Assembly (NCBI GenBank): GCA_001897535.1
Contig: MKTC01000020.1
Span: forward strand, 57,182 to 121,181
From: Bacteroidetes bacterium 37-13
Lineage (GTDB): Bacteria; Bacteroidota; Bacteroidia; Chitinophagales; LD1
Reading direction: 5' to 3'
Length of the DNA stretch: 64,000 bases
This document shows, piece after piece, positions 48,286 to 57,176 of the stretch. Both the position numbers and the translations under genes were made by a program. Position 1 is the stretch's first letter. Every line of letters starts with the position of its first letter. The notes under the pieces are model-generated. The model saw nothing but the letters and a program-made list of their open reading frames with translations. It was not told the DNA's origin and searched no databases.

Positions 48286-50835
48286 ATGAAACAACAAGTA
48301 CTATTTTCAATTGCATTAACTTTTGCAACTGCCCTTTCTTATTCCCAAAGCGGCAGGGTGGGTATTGGCGAAAGCAGCCCGGGCAGTAAAGGCTCCATTA
48401 AAGGAAACCTTTCTGTGGGAAGCTCATTTTCATCTCAAACCGCTCCGGCTGATGGCGCAATTATTGAAGGCAAAACCGCAGTTGGGACAGCGAGCCCTGA
48501 TGCCAGTGCAAAACTACAAATAGATGCAACCGATGCCGGCATTTTAATACCGCGGGTAACTACCGCACAAAGAAATGCCATAGCAAGCCCTGCAACGGGT
48601 TTGTTGGTGTATGTAACAGATAATACTAAAGGTTTTTGGTATTACGATGGTGCTGCTTGGGTGCAAGCAATAGGCCCCAAAGGCAATACCGGAGCATCGG
48701 GCATAAAAGGAGATACAGGCGCACCCGGAACAGCAGGTGCAAAAGGCGACACCGGAGCAGCAGGTGCTAACGGAGCTAATGGTGCAACGGGAGCAAAAGG
48801 TGATACCGGAGCAGCAGGCGCAAACGGAGCTAATGGTGCAACGGGCGCTAAAGGCGATACCGGAGCAAAAGGCGATACCGGAGCAAAAGGTGATACCGGA
48901 GCAAAAGGCGCTACAGGTACAAATGGTACAACAGGTGCTACCGGAGCAGCAGGCACTAACGGAGCTAATGGCGCAACGGGCGCTAAAGGCGACACCGGAG
49001 CAGCAGGTGCTAAGGGCGCAACTGGTGCAACTGGATTTTTGCAAAATGGAACAGCCACAGGGCAAACTCCATATTGGAATGGCTCGGCTTGGGTTATTGA
49101 CCAAAATATTTACAACAATGGTGGAAATATTGGTATTGGAACAACAAGTAGCTTAACCCAAAAATTAAATATGGGGGGAAACATAAAATTAGACGACAAC
49201 ATGATGGTGGAAGGAAACACCTCTTATCGTGTTTATCGGAACTTGGCAAGCTATAGTGCCGGAAGCGGAGCTGCCGGAGCATTTGTAATAAACACTTCAC
49301 AGCCGTGGAACTCTGCCTGTATGTTTAGAGTTAAGGTAGAAGGCTATTTTTATGACGCTACCTCTCCTTTTGAAACCACAATTGGCGGATATATGTACAC
49401 CGGCAACGATTTCTACAATAAAGGTTATATCAATATCGGTGCAAAAAATTTGAGTGTGCGCTTTGCCCGAAACACCTCAACCAGTACCGTTGCCATTATT
49501 TTGGGCGATGAAGGAAGTTCATATCCTTATCCTAAACTCACTGTTACATCATTTATGCAGGGGCATAGCGGCATCAACGAGGCTTATGCCGATGGCTGGA
49601 GTATATCGCAAATTACTTCATTAACGGGATACGATTACACAACAACCGTACCCAATGTAACCACTCTACCAAGCGGTAGTGGTAATTACATACAAAACCA
49701 AACTGCCTCAGACCAAAGTGCGGGATTTAGAATAAACGGAAATGGTTTGTTTAATGGAGGAAGTGTAGGAATTGGCACAACTACACCTGCCGAAAAATTG
49801 CATGTAGCCGGTAAAATACGCATGGAGGATGGTAACCAGGCTGCCGGCAAAGTAATGACCAGCGATGCAAATGGCACGGGAACATGGCAAGCACCCAAAT
49901 ACAATGCCTATACTATTCCCAATACTGGGGGCACTGCCCAATGGGTAAAATTAGGCACGCTTACCATACCTCAACAGGGAAATAGTGCTTTCATAAAAAT
50001 TATTTCCAATAATGGATATAATGCAAGTAACGCCCAAAACTATGAAGTATATTTGCGGTTTAAAACAAGTAATGCCACCAGTATAGATGCCAATGGATTT
50101 GCCGGTGATGCCGCTTACTGGTACTCAGGTGCAAACGCCCAATTTACAACATCTGGTAACATAAAAATTAAAGCAAATGCTGCCGGAGGATCGGCAACAG
50201 CCTATGATTTATTTGTAAATTTTGGTACTTATACAGGTAGTGGATCATTTTATACGGTAGAAACAACTGAAGGCGCATGGGTACATTCAGGAGCAACAGG
50301 ACAAACAGACCCCGGTGCAGGGAGCAGTACTGTGTTAGTAGTGGATCGGCAAAATAATAGTGCAGGGCAAAGTGTGGCAAGCAATTCAATCACTACCGAA
50401 ACACAGTTAGTTAGCAATAATACAGGTACTTATAGCCCATTGGCAGGTGCAGGTTGGACACCCGGCACATGGCAATCTACCGGCTTTTCGGTAACAAAAA
50501 CCATTACATCGGGCAATATGGTGCAAATAGCTGTAACAGCACGTGTAGAAGGTGATAATTATAATTATTATGTGCCGAGTTGTGCTTATTTTAGATTAGT
50601 AAGAGGTAGCACAGTTTTAGCTACTACCGCTGTTTATTTAACAGCAGCAAGTTATGTACCATCAAACTTTTGGTATTTTAATAGTGGCAATCTATCTATA
50701 AATTATGTGGATACAGGTGTTTCCGGCAGCCAAACTTACACACTACAATATTGGCTGCCAAACGAAAATGCTTCTTACACGGAGGTAGTTCAATTAGGAG
50801 AAAGAAATATGCATGTAATTGAATTAGCACAATAG
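48286..50835 (+). CDS. Secreted collagen-like protein with tail-fibre-like modules
   Basis: About 849 residues. The signal peptide ([20 protein letters not shown]) is followed by [20 protein letters not shown], then by [20 protein letters not shown] and [21 protein letters not shown], a module common before fibre domains in Bacteroidota. Forty uninterrupted Gly-X-Y triplets follow ([18 protein letters not shown] units). Then come two copies of a [24 protein letters not shown] repeat ([22 protein letters not shown] is the first) around a roughly 180-residue beta-rich domain, and a C-terminal beta-rich part. No T9SS sorting domain is evident at its end. The ATG at 48286 is chosen for the signal peptide. 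It is followed 37 bases later by a small beta-clip-like gene. Confidence 0.82.
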   Translation: MKQQVLFSIALTFATALSYSQSGRVGIGESSPGSKGSIKGNLSVGSSFSSQTAPADGAIIEGKTAVGTASPDASAKLQIDATDAGILIPRVTTAQRNAIASPATGLLVYVTDNTKGFWYYDGAAWVQAIGPKGNTGASGIKGDTGAPGTAGAKGDTGAAGANGANGATGAKGDTGAAGANGANGATGAKGDTGAKGDTGAKGDTGAKGATGTNGTTGATGAAGTNGANGATGAKGDTGAAGAKGATGATGFLQNGTATGQTPYWNGSAWVIDQNIYNNGGNIGIGTTSSLTQKLNMGGNIKLDDNMMVEGNTSYRVYRNLASYSAGSGAAGAFVINTSQPWNSACMFRVKVEGYFYDATSPFETTIGGYMYTGNDFYNKGYINIGAKNLSVRFARNTSTSTVAIILGDEGSSYPYPKLTVTSFMQGHSGINEAYADGWSISQITSLTGYDYTTTVPNVTTLPSGSGNYIQNQTASDQSAGFRINGNGLFNGGSVGIGTTTPAEKLHVAGKIRMEDGNQAAGKVMTSDANGTGTWQAPKYNAYTIPNTGGTAQWVKLGTLTIPQQGNSAFIKIISNNGYNASNAQNYEVYLRFKTSNATSIDANGFAGDAAYWYSGANAQFTTSGNIKIKANAAGGSATAYDLFVNFGTYTGSGSFYTVETTEGAWVHSGATGQTDPGAGSSTVLVVDRQNNSAGQSVASNSITTETQLVSNNTGTYSPLAGAGWTPGTWQSTGFSVTKTITSGNMVQIAVTARVEGDNYNYYVPSCAYFRLVRGSTVLATTAVYLTAASYVPSNFWYFNSGNLSINYVDTGVSGSQTYTLQYWLPNENASYTEVVQLGERNMHVIELAQ
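48673..49032 (+). repeat. Collagen-like Gly-X-Y coding repeat array
   Basis: Forty consecutive 9-base units encode Gly-X-Y, many as GGA-GCA-AAA, GGC-GAT-ACC or GGA-GCT-AAT. Longer blocks of six triplets recur nearly identically around 48740 and 48800. Such arrays can change length by slipped pairing or recombination without breaking the reading frame. Confidence 0.9.
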
Positions 50836-50872
50836 CAAGTAGAATATTTTAATAAAACATTAAAAGAGAAAC

Positions 50873-51319
50873 ATGAAAAAGAAAATATATTTTCCAGTTA
50901 TTTTAGTTGCAGCTATGTTTTTTGCAACTGTGGCACAGGCACAAGAAGCCTCTAAAAGAGAAAGGATTATTTTTGAACCGGGCACTATTGTAAGCTCGCA
51001 AACCGGGCGTGTGGCTGATAGCAGATTGCGGGCATCGAGCACACCTTATGATGCAAATATTATTGGCGTAGCCACAGCAGAAGAAAACAAATTAAGTATT
51101 TACGATATGCTGCAAACCGATGGCATTGCATTTGTGAGATATAATGATGAAAACGGTTTAATTAAAAAAGGAGACTTTGTTACTGCATCTTCAAAAAGTG
51201 GTATAACCATGAAAGCTACTGCGCAAGGTATGGTCTTAGGTGTGGCATTAGAAGATGCTAACCCAAGCAGTAAATTTCTAAAAGTTAGAATTCTCATTCA
51301 ATACTACTCCAAGCAGTAG
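50873..51319 (+). CDS. Small exported beta-clip / peptidase-G2-like protein
   Basis: A 148-residue exported protein (signal peptide to AQAQ, about residue 23). The body, with YDANIIGVATAEEN, KKGDFVTASSKSGITMKAT and GMVLGVALEDANPSS, resembles the fold and motifs of beta-clip domains found at the ends of phage tail-fibre or collagen-like proteins (peptidase-G2/autoproteolytic type). Here the domain stands alone, 37 bases after the collagen-like gene, so it may cap or trimerise that fibre. No Ser/Lys catalytic pair can be assigned by eye. Confidence 0.55.
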   Translation: MKKKIYFPVILVAAMFFATVAQAQEASKRERIIFEPGTIVSSQTGRVADSRLRASSTPYDANIIGVATAEENKLSIYDMLQTDGIAFVRYNDENGLIKKGDFVTASSKSGITMKATAQGMVLGVALEDANPSSKFLKVRILIQYYSKQ

Positions 51320-51432
51320 CCGAGTTCTTTTCACCTTCTATAACTCCACTTTACAAAATGGAATGAGTGAAGAGATTTGTTATAATTTGCTTCTATAAAA
51401 AACAATTTCTTACTACTAAATACAACTAAAAC

Positions 51433-51461
51433 TTGCAAACTTGTTTTGTAGCCATAACTTG
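51433..51461 (+). promoter_or_regulatory. Candidate lpdA promoter
   Basis: TTG (51433-51435), 19 bases, then TAACTTG (51455-51461), one T short of the -7 consensus. It lies 20 bases upstream of the lpdA ATG. Confidence 0.3.
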
Positions 51462-51481
51462 CAGCCGCTAAACGAAAAAAT

Positions 51482-52873
51482 ATGAATTACGACTTAATAG
51501 TTATTGGCAGCGGACCGGGTGGTTACGTAGCAGCCATTCGCGCATCGCAATTAGGTTTAAAAACCGCAGTAGTAGAAAAAGAAAATTTGGGTGGAGTGTG
51601 CTTAAACTGGGGTTGTATTCCCACAAAAGCACTCATAAAAAGCGCACAAGTTTTTGAATATTTAAACCATGCTGCCGACTACGGCATCACGGTTGGCGAT
51701 GCAAAGGCAGATTTTGGCGCTATTGTGAAACGCAGCAGAGGCGTGGCAGAAGGCATGAGCAAAGGCATTCAGTTTCTTTTCAAAAAAAATAAAATTGAAA
51801 CTATTGTTGGCACGGGAAAACTAAAGCCGGGCAAAAAGGTAGAAGTAACCGATAGTACCGGAAAGAAAACAGAATACACTGCTAAACACATTATTCTTGC
51901 TACAGGTGGCAGAAGCCGCGAATTGCCCAATTTAAAGCAAGATGGCAAAAAAGTTATCGGCTATCGCGAAGCACTAAACTTACCGTCAAAACCGGAAAGC
52001 ATGGTGATTATAGGCAGTGGAGCCATTGGAATGGAGTTTGCCTATTTCTATAATGCACTTGGCACAAAAGTTACGGTAGTTGAATTTTTAGACCGTATTC
52101 TACCGCGCGAAGATCCCGAAGTAAGCAAAGAAATGGAGCGTATAATGAAGAAAAAAGGTATTACCATTAAAACCGGAACTTCGGTTGAAAGTGTTGATAC
52201 AAAAGGAAAAGGATGCTTGGTTTCAGCCAAAACAAAAGATGGCAGCATTGAGAAAATAGAATGTGAAATTGTGCTTTCTGCCGTAGGCGTTTCAACCAAT
52301 ATACAAGGAATTGGGATAGAAGAGTGCGGTATAAAAACCGAAAAGGGAATTGTGGTAACAGACGATTTTTACAAAACAAATGTGGAAGGAGTTTATGCCA
52401 TTGGCGATATTGTGAAAGGCCCTGCGCTGGCACACGTAGCAAGTGCCGAAGGCATTGTGTGTGTGGAAAAAATTGCTGGGCATCACCCGGAACCAATTAA
52501 CTACGAAAATATTCCAAGTTGCACTTATTGTATTCCTGAAGTTGCCAGCGTGGGTTTAACCGAGGAAGAAGCCAAACAAAAAGGCTATGAAGTAAAGGTA
52601 GGAAAGTTTCCATTCTCCGCATCGGGCAAAGCAAGTGCTGCAGGTGCAAAAGAAGGCTTTGTGAAAGTAATTTACGATGCTAAATATGGCGAATGGCTCG
52701 GCACACACATGGTTGGCAGCAATGTTACCGAAATGATTGCCGAAGTAGTGGTGGCACGTAAGTTAGAAACAACCGGAAACGAAATACTTAAAAGTATTCA
52801 CCCACACCCAACCATGAGCGAAGCAATAATGGAAGCTACTGCAGCTGCTTTTGGCGAAGTGATACATTTATAG
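51482..52873 (+). CDS. lpdA: Dihydrolipoyl dehydrogenase (E3)
   Basis: A 463-residue FAD enzyme re-oxidising dihydrolipoamide of 2-oxo-acid dehydrogenase or glycine cleavage complexes. The FAD motif is IGSGPGGYVAAIRAS, the redox disulfide is Cys40/Cys45 in GGVCLNWGCIPTKAL, the NAD motif is IIGSGAIGMEFAYF and the catalytic His-Glu end is SIHPHPTMSEAIMEA. Length normal. The E1/E2 partner genes are not adjacent. It is the last clearly core gene before the accessory region. Confidence 0.95.
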   Translation: MNYDLIVIGSGPGGYVAAIRASQLGLKTAVVEKENLGGVCLNWGCIPTKALIKSAQVFEYLNHAADYGITVGDAKADFGAIVKRSRGVAEGMSKGIQFLFKKNKIETIVGTGKLKPGKKVEVTDSTGKKTEYTAKHIILATGGRSRELPNLKQDGKKVIGYREALNLPSKPESMVIIGSGAIGMEFAYFYNALGTKVTVVEFLDRILPREDPEVSKEMERIMKKKGITIKTGTSVESVDTKGKGCLVSAKTKDGSIEKIECEIVLSAVGVSTNIQGIGIEECGIKTEKGIVVTDDFYKTNVEGVYAIGDIVKGPALAHVASAEGIVCVEKIAGHHPEPINYENIPSCTYCIPEVASVGLTEEEAKQKGYEVKVGKFPFSASGKASAAGAKEGFVKVIYDAKYGEWLGTHMVGSNVTEMIAEVVVARKLETTGNEILKSIHPHPTMSEAIMEATAAAFGEVIHL

Positions 52874-53020
52874 AAGGTTGGCTTATCAGTTGTTTCGGGC
52901 TTTGCGTTGTGGGCAGGCTTCAGAGTCCAAAGTTTCAATTTATTACTAAAAGCCGTCCTAATTTCATATTGATTGTCTAATTGTTGAGGGTCGTCCTACC
53001 ATTGGCTATAACGGTTCGGG
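52874..53020. other. Intergenic junction between core and island
   Basis: No gene. It contains CCTAATTTCATATTGATT (52957-52974) followed by GTCTAA, similar to 60022-60040 in the other junction. It ends at the left repeat of the IS3-family element. Confidence 0.4.
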
Positions 53021-53244
53021 TGTCTCGTCCTGAAAAAAGTTTACACATTTATTTTAATCCTGAATACCGTTTACAGATTATATTTTAGCATAGGAGATGA
53101 AACGGAAGTGAGCTCTGCTGGAGAGCAACTCATCAGGGATAAATCTCCGGGTGCCGAAGTGGTTCGTTTATTTGAACGCCAGGTAGTAATATCCGGCTTT
53201 TTTTGAACTACTTTAGAACCCTTCATGCCTAAAAAAAACTCAAT

Positions 53245-54168
53245 CTATGTCATGCTAATCTCCTTTTCTTTTATGGGTTGCCAATAATTTTTCCATCGCT
53301 TCTTTATTGCTCCGCTTTTCAGGTGAGCCTGTGCCGGTTTGAGGTTATTGATACTTCCATGCGGTCTTAAATGGTTGTATGTGCTGCAAGCAACGGCTAC
53401 TTCTCGTTGTGCTGTTTCATAATCTTTAAAAACTTCTTCTAAAAGCTCACCTTTTAAAATCCCGTTCACCCGTTCTGCAATGGCGTTTTCAAGCGGGTCG
53501 CCTTTTTCGGTCATGCTGATACTTATTTTTTTATCCTCCAACAACTTCACATAAACATCGCAACAATATTGCACGCCACGGTCGCTATGATGTATTAACC
53601 CGGCAATGTTTGGGTTGGTTTTTAAAGCCATTTTCAGAGCCTGTAATGGTTCCTTTGCCGTTAAGTCTTTACTCATATAAAAACCTACTATTTTACGGCT
53701 GTATGCATCTGTTATCAAACTTAAATAAGCAAAGCTATTGGGCAAATGAATATACGTTATATCGCTTACCCATAGCTGGTTTGGGGCTGTGGAAATAAAA
53801 TTGCGGATGATGTTCGGGTATTTTTTAAAGCGATGTTTTGAAAGTGTGGTTATACAACCTCTACGCTTGCGTTTGCTAATCAATAACTCGCTCTGCAAGC
53901 AAATCAAACAGGGCATCTCTGCCTATTTGAAAGTGGTGCACCTGCAAAAAATCCTGCATTTCTTCTAACAATTTGCGTGTGCCTATTCGCTTTTGATGCT
54001 TTCGGTAGCGCAACACTTCTTCTATAATAACATCTGCTTCATACGCTTTATGCTGAATGTGTTTTATGCCCTGATAGTAGGATTGCCTACTATAACCAAG
54101 CAGCAAACAAAGTGCGTTTATACAACGTGGCTCTCTTTGTTCTACTGTTTCTACCGCTTGGTGCCAGA
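53245..54168 (-). pseudogene. IS3-family transposase orfB, frameshifted
   Basis: The upstream segment (down to about 53890) encodes the N-terminal part, with GYSRQSYYQGIKHIQ and IGTRKLLEEM. The downstream segment holds the rve/DDE core: WVSDITYIHLP (first Asp), GLIHHSDRGVQY (second Asp) and DPLENAIAERVNGILKGEL (Glu). The two lie in different frames, meeting at about 53886-53893, where two bases seem to be lost between LLAER and ELLISKR. Unlike the orfA-orfB slip, this position is not a known programmed site, so the gene is probably inactive. Confidence 0.85.
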
Positions 54169-54477
54169 CTTTTTTCTGATATCTATTTGAAGCTGCTCTT
54201 CTGCTATATCTATCATTGCATTTAAGAGCTTATTGTGTAATTGTGCTTTGCGTAACTCTAGTTGCAATTGCTTTACCTCATGAGAAAGTGGCACTTCTTC
54301 CTCTTTCGCTACTTTGGGCTTGGGGCTTGGTTTCGCTTTTTGCCTTGGTAATTCATTACCCACGAATGTATTAATCTAAAATCAATCCCATACTTGAGCC
54401 CTATTTTTCGGTAACTTAAATCCCCCCGTTAAATATTCGGCTATTATCGCCTCTCTCTCTATTACTTTTTTGTCCAT
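54151..54477 (-). pseudogene. IS3-family orfA (helix-turn-helix protein), frameshifted
   Basis: It starts at ATG 54477 (MDKKVIEREAIIAEYLTGG). Shortly after, near 54412, an extra T moves the sensible reading, YRKIGLKYGIDFRLIHSWV, into another frame. A second shift near 54340-54350 restores the first frame for the coiled-coil end EVKQLQLELRKAQLHNKLL. In the original frame a TGA interrupts the middle. This is decay, unless both are sequencing errors. Confidence 0.7.
54169..54175 (-). promoter_or_regulatory. Programmed -1 frameshift heptamer A AAA AAG
   Basis: Read on the minus strand, AGA AAA AAG in orfA contains A AAA AAG in the correct phase. A -1 slip leads to VWHQAVETVEQREPRC and on into orfB. 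This is the standard IS3 way to make the OrfAB transposase. Confidence 0.75.
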
Positions 54478-54659
54478 TTTGGTTACTTTTTATTGTAAAC
54501 CTATTTCAGGACGAGATAAAGTTTTATTTTTTTGAAGGAAGGAAGATTTTTTGTTTTTTAATTTTTCTTGGGTGGGAGAAAAAAATATTCTCTTGTAAGC
54601 TTTGGTTTGCAGGTCGGCTTGTAGCGGCTTGCAAGAGTGTTTTTTTTGTGGGTTGGCTA

Positions 54660-55292
54660 TTATTCTTTTCTGTCTTTCGATTTGCTGTCCAATGGTTGTA
54701 ATTGTGGCAAATGCAGGTGATATTTTACTGCTATCAACCTGAATACAATAACTGTCAATGCGGCAATTGTTTCTGAGATACCTGTCGGTAAGATTAAGTA
54801 GTTGCATAGGAAATATACCCCACCACCTGCAACACAAGCAAGAGCATAAATGTCTTTTCGGAATAGCAAAGGCACTTCATTTAGCAAAACATCTCTAATT
54901 ACACCACCAACAGAACCTGTAATTGTGCCCATTATTATACAAACCCAAAAAGGAAGTCCTGCATCAATGCTTTTTGTTATTCCAACAATAGTAAATAAAC
55001 CAAGTCCGATTGTGTCGAACAAGAACAAAGTGCTGCCCCATTTGAACAGTTTATCTTTGAACAAAAGGGTGGCAATTAAAGCAACTCCTGTAGTCAAAAA
55101 ATATTTACCCTCAAGCATCCAAAAAGGAGTTACGTCAAGCAGCAAATCTCTCAACGTTCCACCCCCAATGGCAGTAACCAGACCAATTATATATGCCCCG
55201 AACCAGTCCATCTGTTTACCTGATGCTAACCTGATACCGCTAATGGCAAAAGCAAATGTGCCTAATAAGTCTAACAGTATAGTGAAATTCAA
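54660..55292 (-). CDS. TRIC-type (UPF0126) cation channel-like membrane protein
   Basis: A 210-residue protein with seven membrane helices arranged as two three-helix repeats plus one. Each repeat carries the glycine-rich kinked motif: TAIGGGTLRDLLLDVTPFW and GSVGGVIRDVLLNEVPLLF. These match the trimeric intracellular cation (TRIC) channel family. The start is a TTG at 55292; a stop at 55296-55298 blocks any upstream start. The gap to the dioxygenase gene is 3 bases. It is the last gene of the minus-strand module and lies 141 bases from the IS right end. Confidence 0.9.
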   Translation of the reverse strand: MNFTILLDLLGTFAFAISGIRLASGKQMDWFGAYIIGLVTAIGGGTLRDLLLDVTPFWMLEGKYFLTTGVALIATLLFKDKLFKWGSTLFLFDTIGLGLFTIVGITKSIDAGLPFWVCIIMGTITGSVGGVIRDVLLNEVPLLFRKDIYALACVAGGGVYFLCNYLILPTGISETIAALTVIVFRLIAVKYHLHLPQLQPLDSKSKDRKE

Positions 55293-55295
55293 TAC

Positions 55296-56177
55296 TTAAC
55301 CTATTTTTAATGATGTCATTGTTAACGCACCCGCAACGGCTTTGTCGTTGAATAATTTTACTTCTTCATTTTTCTCTTGCAATGCCAATGAATAAAGCAA
55401 CGGCAAATAATGTTCGGGTGTTGGAATAGCTAAGTTAAACGCTTTTCCTTGCGAACGAAAATTGATAAGTTCTTTATGGTTTCCGTCAAGAATAAATTTT
55501 TTCATTCTATCGTTGGCTTCTATTGCCCAGTCATAACCAAATGTTTCATTTAGTCTTCTCCATTCCACTTTGCCAAGATTATGAACAATATTGCCGCTAC
55601 CTATAATCAACACGCCTTTTTCGCGAAGTGATTTTATCTGCTGTGCCAATTCGTAGTGGTATTGTGGTGTTTGGCTATAGTCGATGCTCATTTGAATGAT
55701 AGGGATATCAGCATTTGGATAAAGATGTTTTATCACACTCCATGCACCGTGGTCGAGCCCCCATTTGTCATCTAAACCCACTTCGGTTTTTGAGATAAGT
55801 GATTTGGTTTGCTTTGCCAAATCAGGACTTCCCGGTGCAGGATATTGCACGGCAAATAATTCTTTAGGAAAACCGCCAAAGTCGTGAATGGTAGGAGGGT
55901 TTTGCATGGCCGTAACAAATGTTCCTTTGGTTTCCCAGTGTGCCGATACACACAAAATGGCGTTAGGTTTTGGAATTTCTTTGACGATACTTCTAAATCC
56001 TGTTACAAATTCATTTTCTTCGATGGCATTCATAGGGCTGCCATGACCCAAGAACAATACAGGCATTTTTGAAGTTTTGCCCAATGGTTCTCTCATTTTG
56101 TTTAATTCATTCAGTTTCATAGCAGCTGCTGTTAGAGGCAATATTACCAGTGATTTTAAAAATGTTTTTCTGTTCAT
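55296..56177 (-). CDS. LigB/DODA-type extradiol dioxygenase-like protein (YgiD-like)
   Basis: A 293-residue protein of the class III extradiol dioxygenase (4,5-DOPA dioxygenase, YgiD) family, which opens aromatic rings with a non-haem metal. Ligand candidates are His45 in LFLGHGSPMN, the His in VSAHWETKG and the His in GSGNIVHNLG. The N-terminal 25 residues (NRKTFLKSLVILPLTAAAM) look like an export or anchor signal, unusual for this mainly cytoplasmic family. It overlaps the DUF417 gene by 4 bases. Substrate unknown. Confidence 0.88.
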   Translation of the reverse strand: MNRKTFLKSLVILPLTAAAMKLNELNKMREPLGKTSKMPVLFLGHGSPMNAIEENEFVTGFRSIVKEIPKPNAILCVSAHWETKGTFVTAMQNPPTIHDFGGFPKELFAVQYPAPGSPDLAKQTKSLISKTEVGLDDKWGLDHGAWSVIKHLYPNADIPIIQMSIDYSQTPQYHYELAQQIKSLREKGVLIIGSGNIVHNLGKVEWRRLNETFGYDWAIEANDRMKKFILDGNHKELINFRSQGKAFNLAIPTPEHYLPLLYSLALQEKNEEVKLFNDKAVAGALTMTSLKIG

Positions 56178-56743
56178 GATTGTAATATTCTTTTTGCACT
56201 ATCCGAAGCGCAAATCAGCCCTGCTCCAAGCATAATGATGTCTTTTATGACCAATCTGCCGGCACCTGATAAATAAGGGAAGCCGTGTTGTGGTGTTGGA
56301 AAATCACCGCCCAGATTGGGCACATACACTTCGGGTGTGGTAATTAAAAATGATAAGGTTACTAATGACATTCCAAACGTAAGTATCCCGCCAAGCAATC
56401 CGGCTTTTGCATACCAAATACCAAGCAAAGTCAGCGTTCCTATTATCACAATTACAGCACCTAATCCAAAAGAGAAAATGTAGGTTCTGTTTTCTTTGTG
56501 CCAGTCAATATTTTTTTGAACAGTTTTACCCTCTGGGTTTTTATACTCCATGTATTCCGGTGCTTCTTTCGCATAAAAGAACGCCATTAACGGACTGTTT
56601 GCCACAAAAGGAACAATACCATCTGCTTCATATTGATATACTTTCAATCCGCCAATCCAAGCCATTACAATAAATATGGATATTCTTGTAAGGTTGATAA
56701 AAACAGATTGGCTATTTGCCAATAATTGGATAATTTTTTTCAT
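56174..56743 (-). CDS. DUF417 (YkgB/RclC-like) membrane protein
   Basis: A 189-residue membrane protein with four main helices. Family signature FIVMAWIGGLKVYQYEADGIVPFVANSPLMAFFY is near the N-terminus, and GRLVIKDIIMLGAGLI at the end. In E. coli the related RclC belongs to the reactive-chlorine-responsive rcl operon; the biochemical role is unknown. The ATG at 56743 is preferred to a GTG two codons upstream. Neighbours are DoxX (7-base gap) and the dioxygenase (4-base overlap). Confidence 0.88.
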   Translation of the reverse strand: MKKIIQLLANSQSVFINLTRISIFIVMAWIGGLKVYQYEADGIVPFVANSPLMAFFYAKEAPEYMEYKNPEGKTVQKNIDWHKENRTYIFSFGLGAVIVIIGTLTLLGIWYAKAGLLGGILTFGMSLVTLSFLITTPEVYVPNLGGDFPTPQHGFPYLSGAGRLVIKDIIMLGAGLICASDSAKRILQS

Positions 56744-56750
56744 AATCACT

Positions 56751-57173
56751 TTAGCTCAATTTTTGGTACATCCAATTATCAAAAGCTATTCTTCCTGAAC
56801 CAGAAATTACAAGCACAATGTAAATCACCGTGTAAAGAAGCGGAAGTTCTTGTTTGCCAAAACCATCAGCCGCATGAGCAATAAATGCAGCAACCAACAT
56901 GGTAATAATTAATGGAATTGATGAAAGTCGGGTGGCTATACCAAAAATCAAGAAGAGAGAACAGAACACTTCAGAAAATACTACCAAAGCTAAAGAAGCC
57001 GTTGCGCCAACACCAATAGGGTCAGGAAACGTAATTGGTTCTCCAGAAAATAATTTTTCAAATTTGCCTATGCCATGTGTCAACATAAATCCTCCGACTA
57101 CTAAACGAAGTAGCAGCAAAACAAAGTCAATGTTCTTAGAATAATTTCCCGGGTTAAAAATATTTTTAATCAT
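56751..57173 (-). CDS. DoxX-family membrane protein
   Basis: A 140-residue protein with four helices. LLLLRLVVGGFMLTHGIGKFEKLF and LVVFSEVFCSLFLIFGIATRL are typical of DoxX. Family members include a thiosulfate:quinone oxidoreductase subunit and mycobacterial redox-stress proteins. It starts 3 bases before the DsbA-like stop and ends 7 bases before the DUF417 start, so it is part of the same transcript. Confidence 0.9.
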   Translation of the reverse strand: MIKNIFNPGNYSKNIDFVLLLLRLVVGGFMLTHGIGKFEKLFSGEPITFPDPIGVGATASLALVVFSEVFCSLFLIFGIATRLSSIPLIITMLVAAFIAHAADGFGKQELPLLYTVIYIVLVISGSGRIAFDNWMYQKLS

Positions 57174-57176
57174 AGT

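Larger units (their letters stand above)
53021..54518 (-). mobile_element. Degenerate IS3-family insertion sequence
   Basis: A 1498-base element with terminal inverted repeats of 25 bases, matching in 22 positions: left 53021-53045 beginning TGTCTCGTCCTGAAA, right 54494-54518, which reads TATCTCGTCCTGAAA on the minus strand. Inside are orfA and orfB remnants on the minus strand in the usual IS3 order. No target-site duplication is visible (TTCGGG on the left, AAGTTT on the right), which suggests an old or rearranged copy. The 199 bases between the left repeat and the orfB stop are longer than usual and carry no recognised gene. Confidence 0.85.

Noticed and set aside
48673..49032. Short tandem repeats considered as a CRISPR array
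   Set aside because: Repeats are coding, 9 bases long and without unique spacers.
48544..49156. Long open frames on the minus strand and in another plus frame over the collagen-like array
   Set aside because: They follow from the 9-base repeat, which keeps other frames open. The Gly-X-Y frame has a signal peptide and flanking domains; the others do not.
53012..53206. Plus-strand open frame inside the IS left part, with GDETEVSSAGEQLIRDKSPG
   Set aside because: No acceptable start codon, only about 64 codons, no family recognised, and it runs through the terminal repeat.
54490..54837. 115-codon minus-strand frame between the IS and the TRIC gene
   Set aside because: It overlaps the C-terminal end of the TRIC-type gene and the IS end, with low-complexity Lys/Phe content and no recognisable domain.
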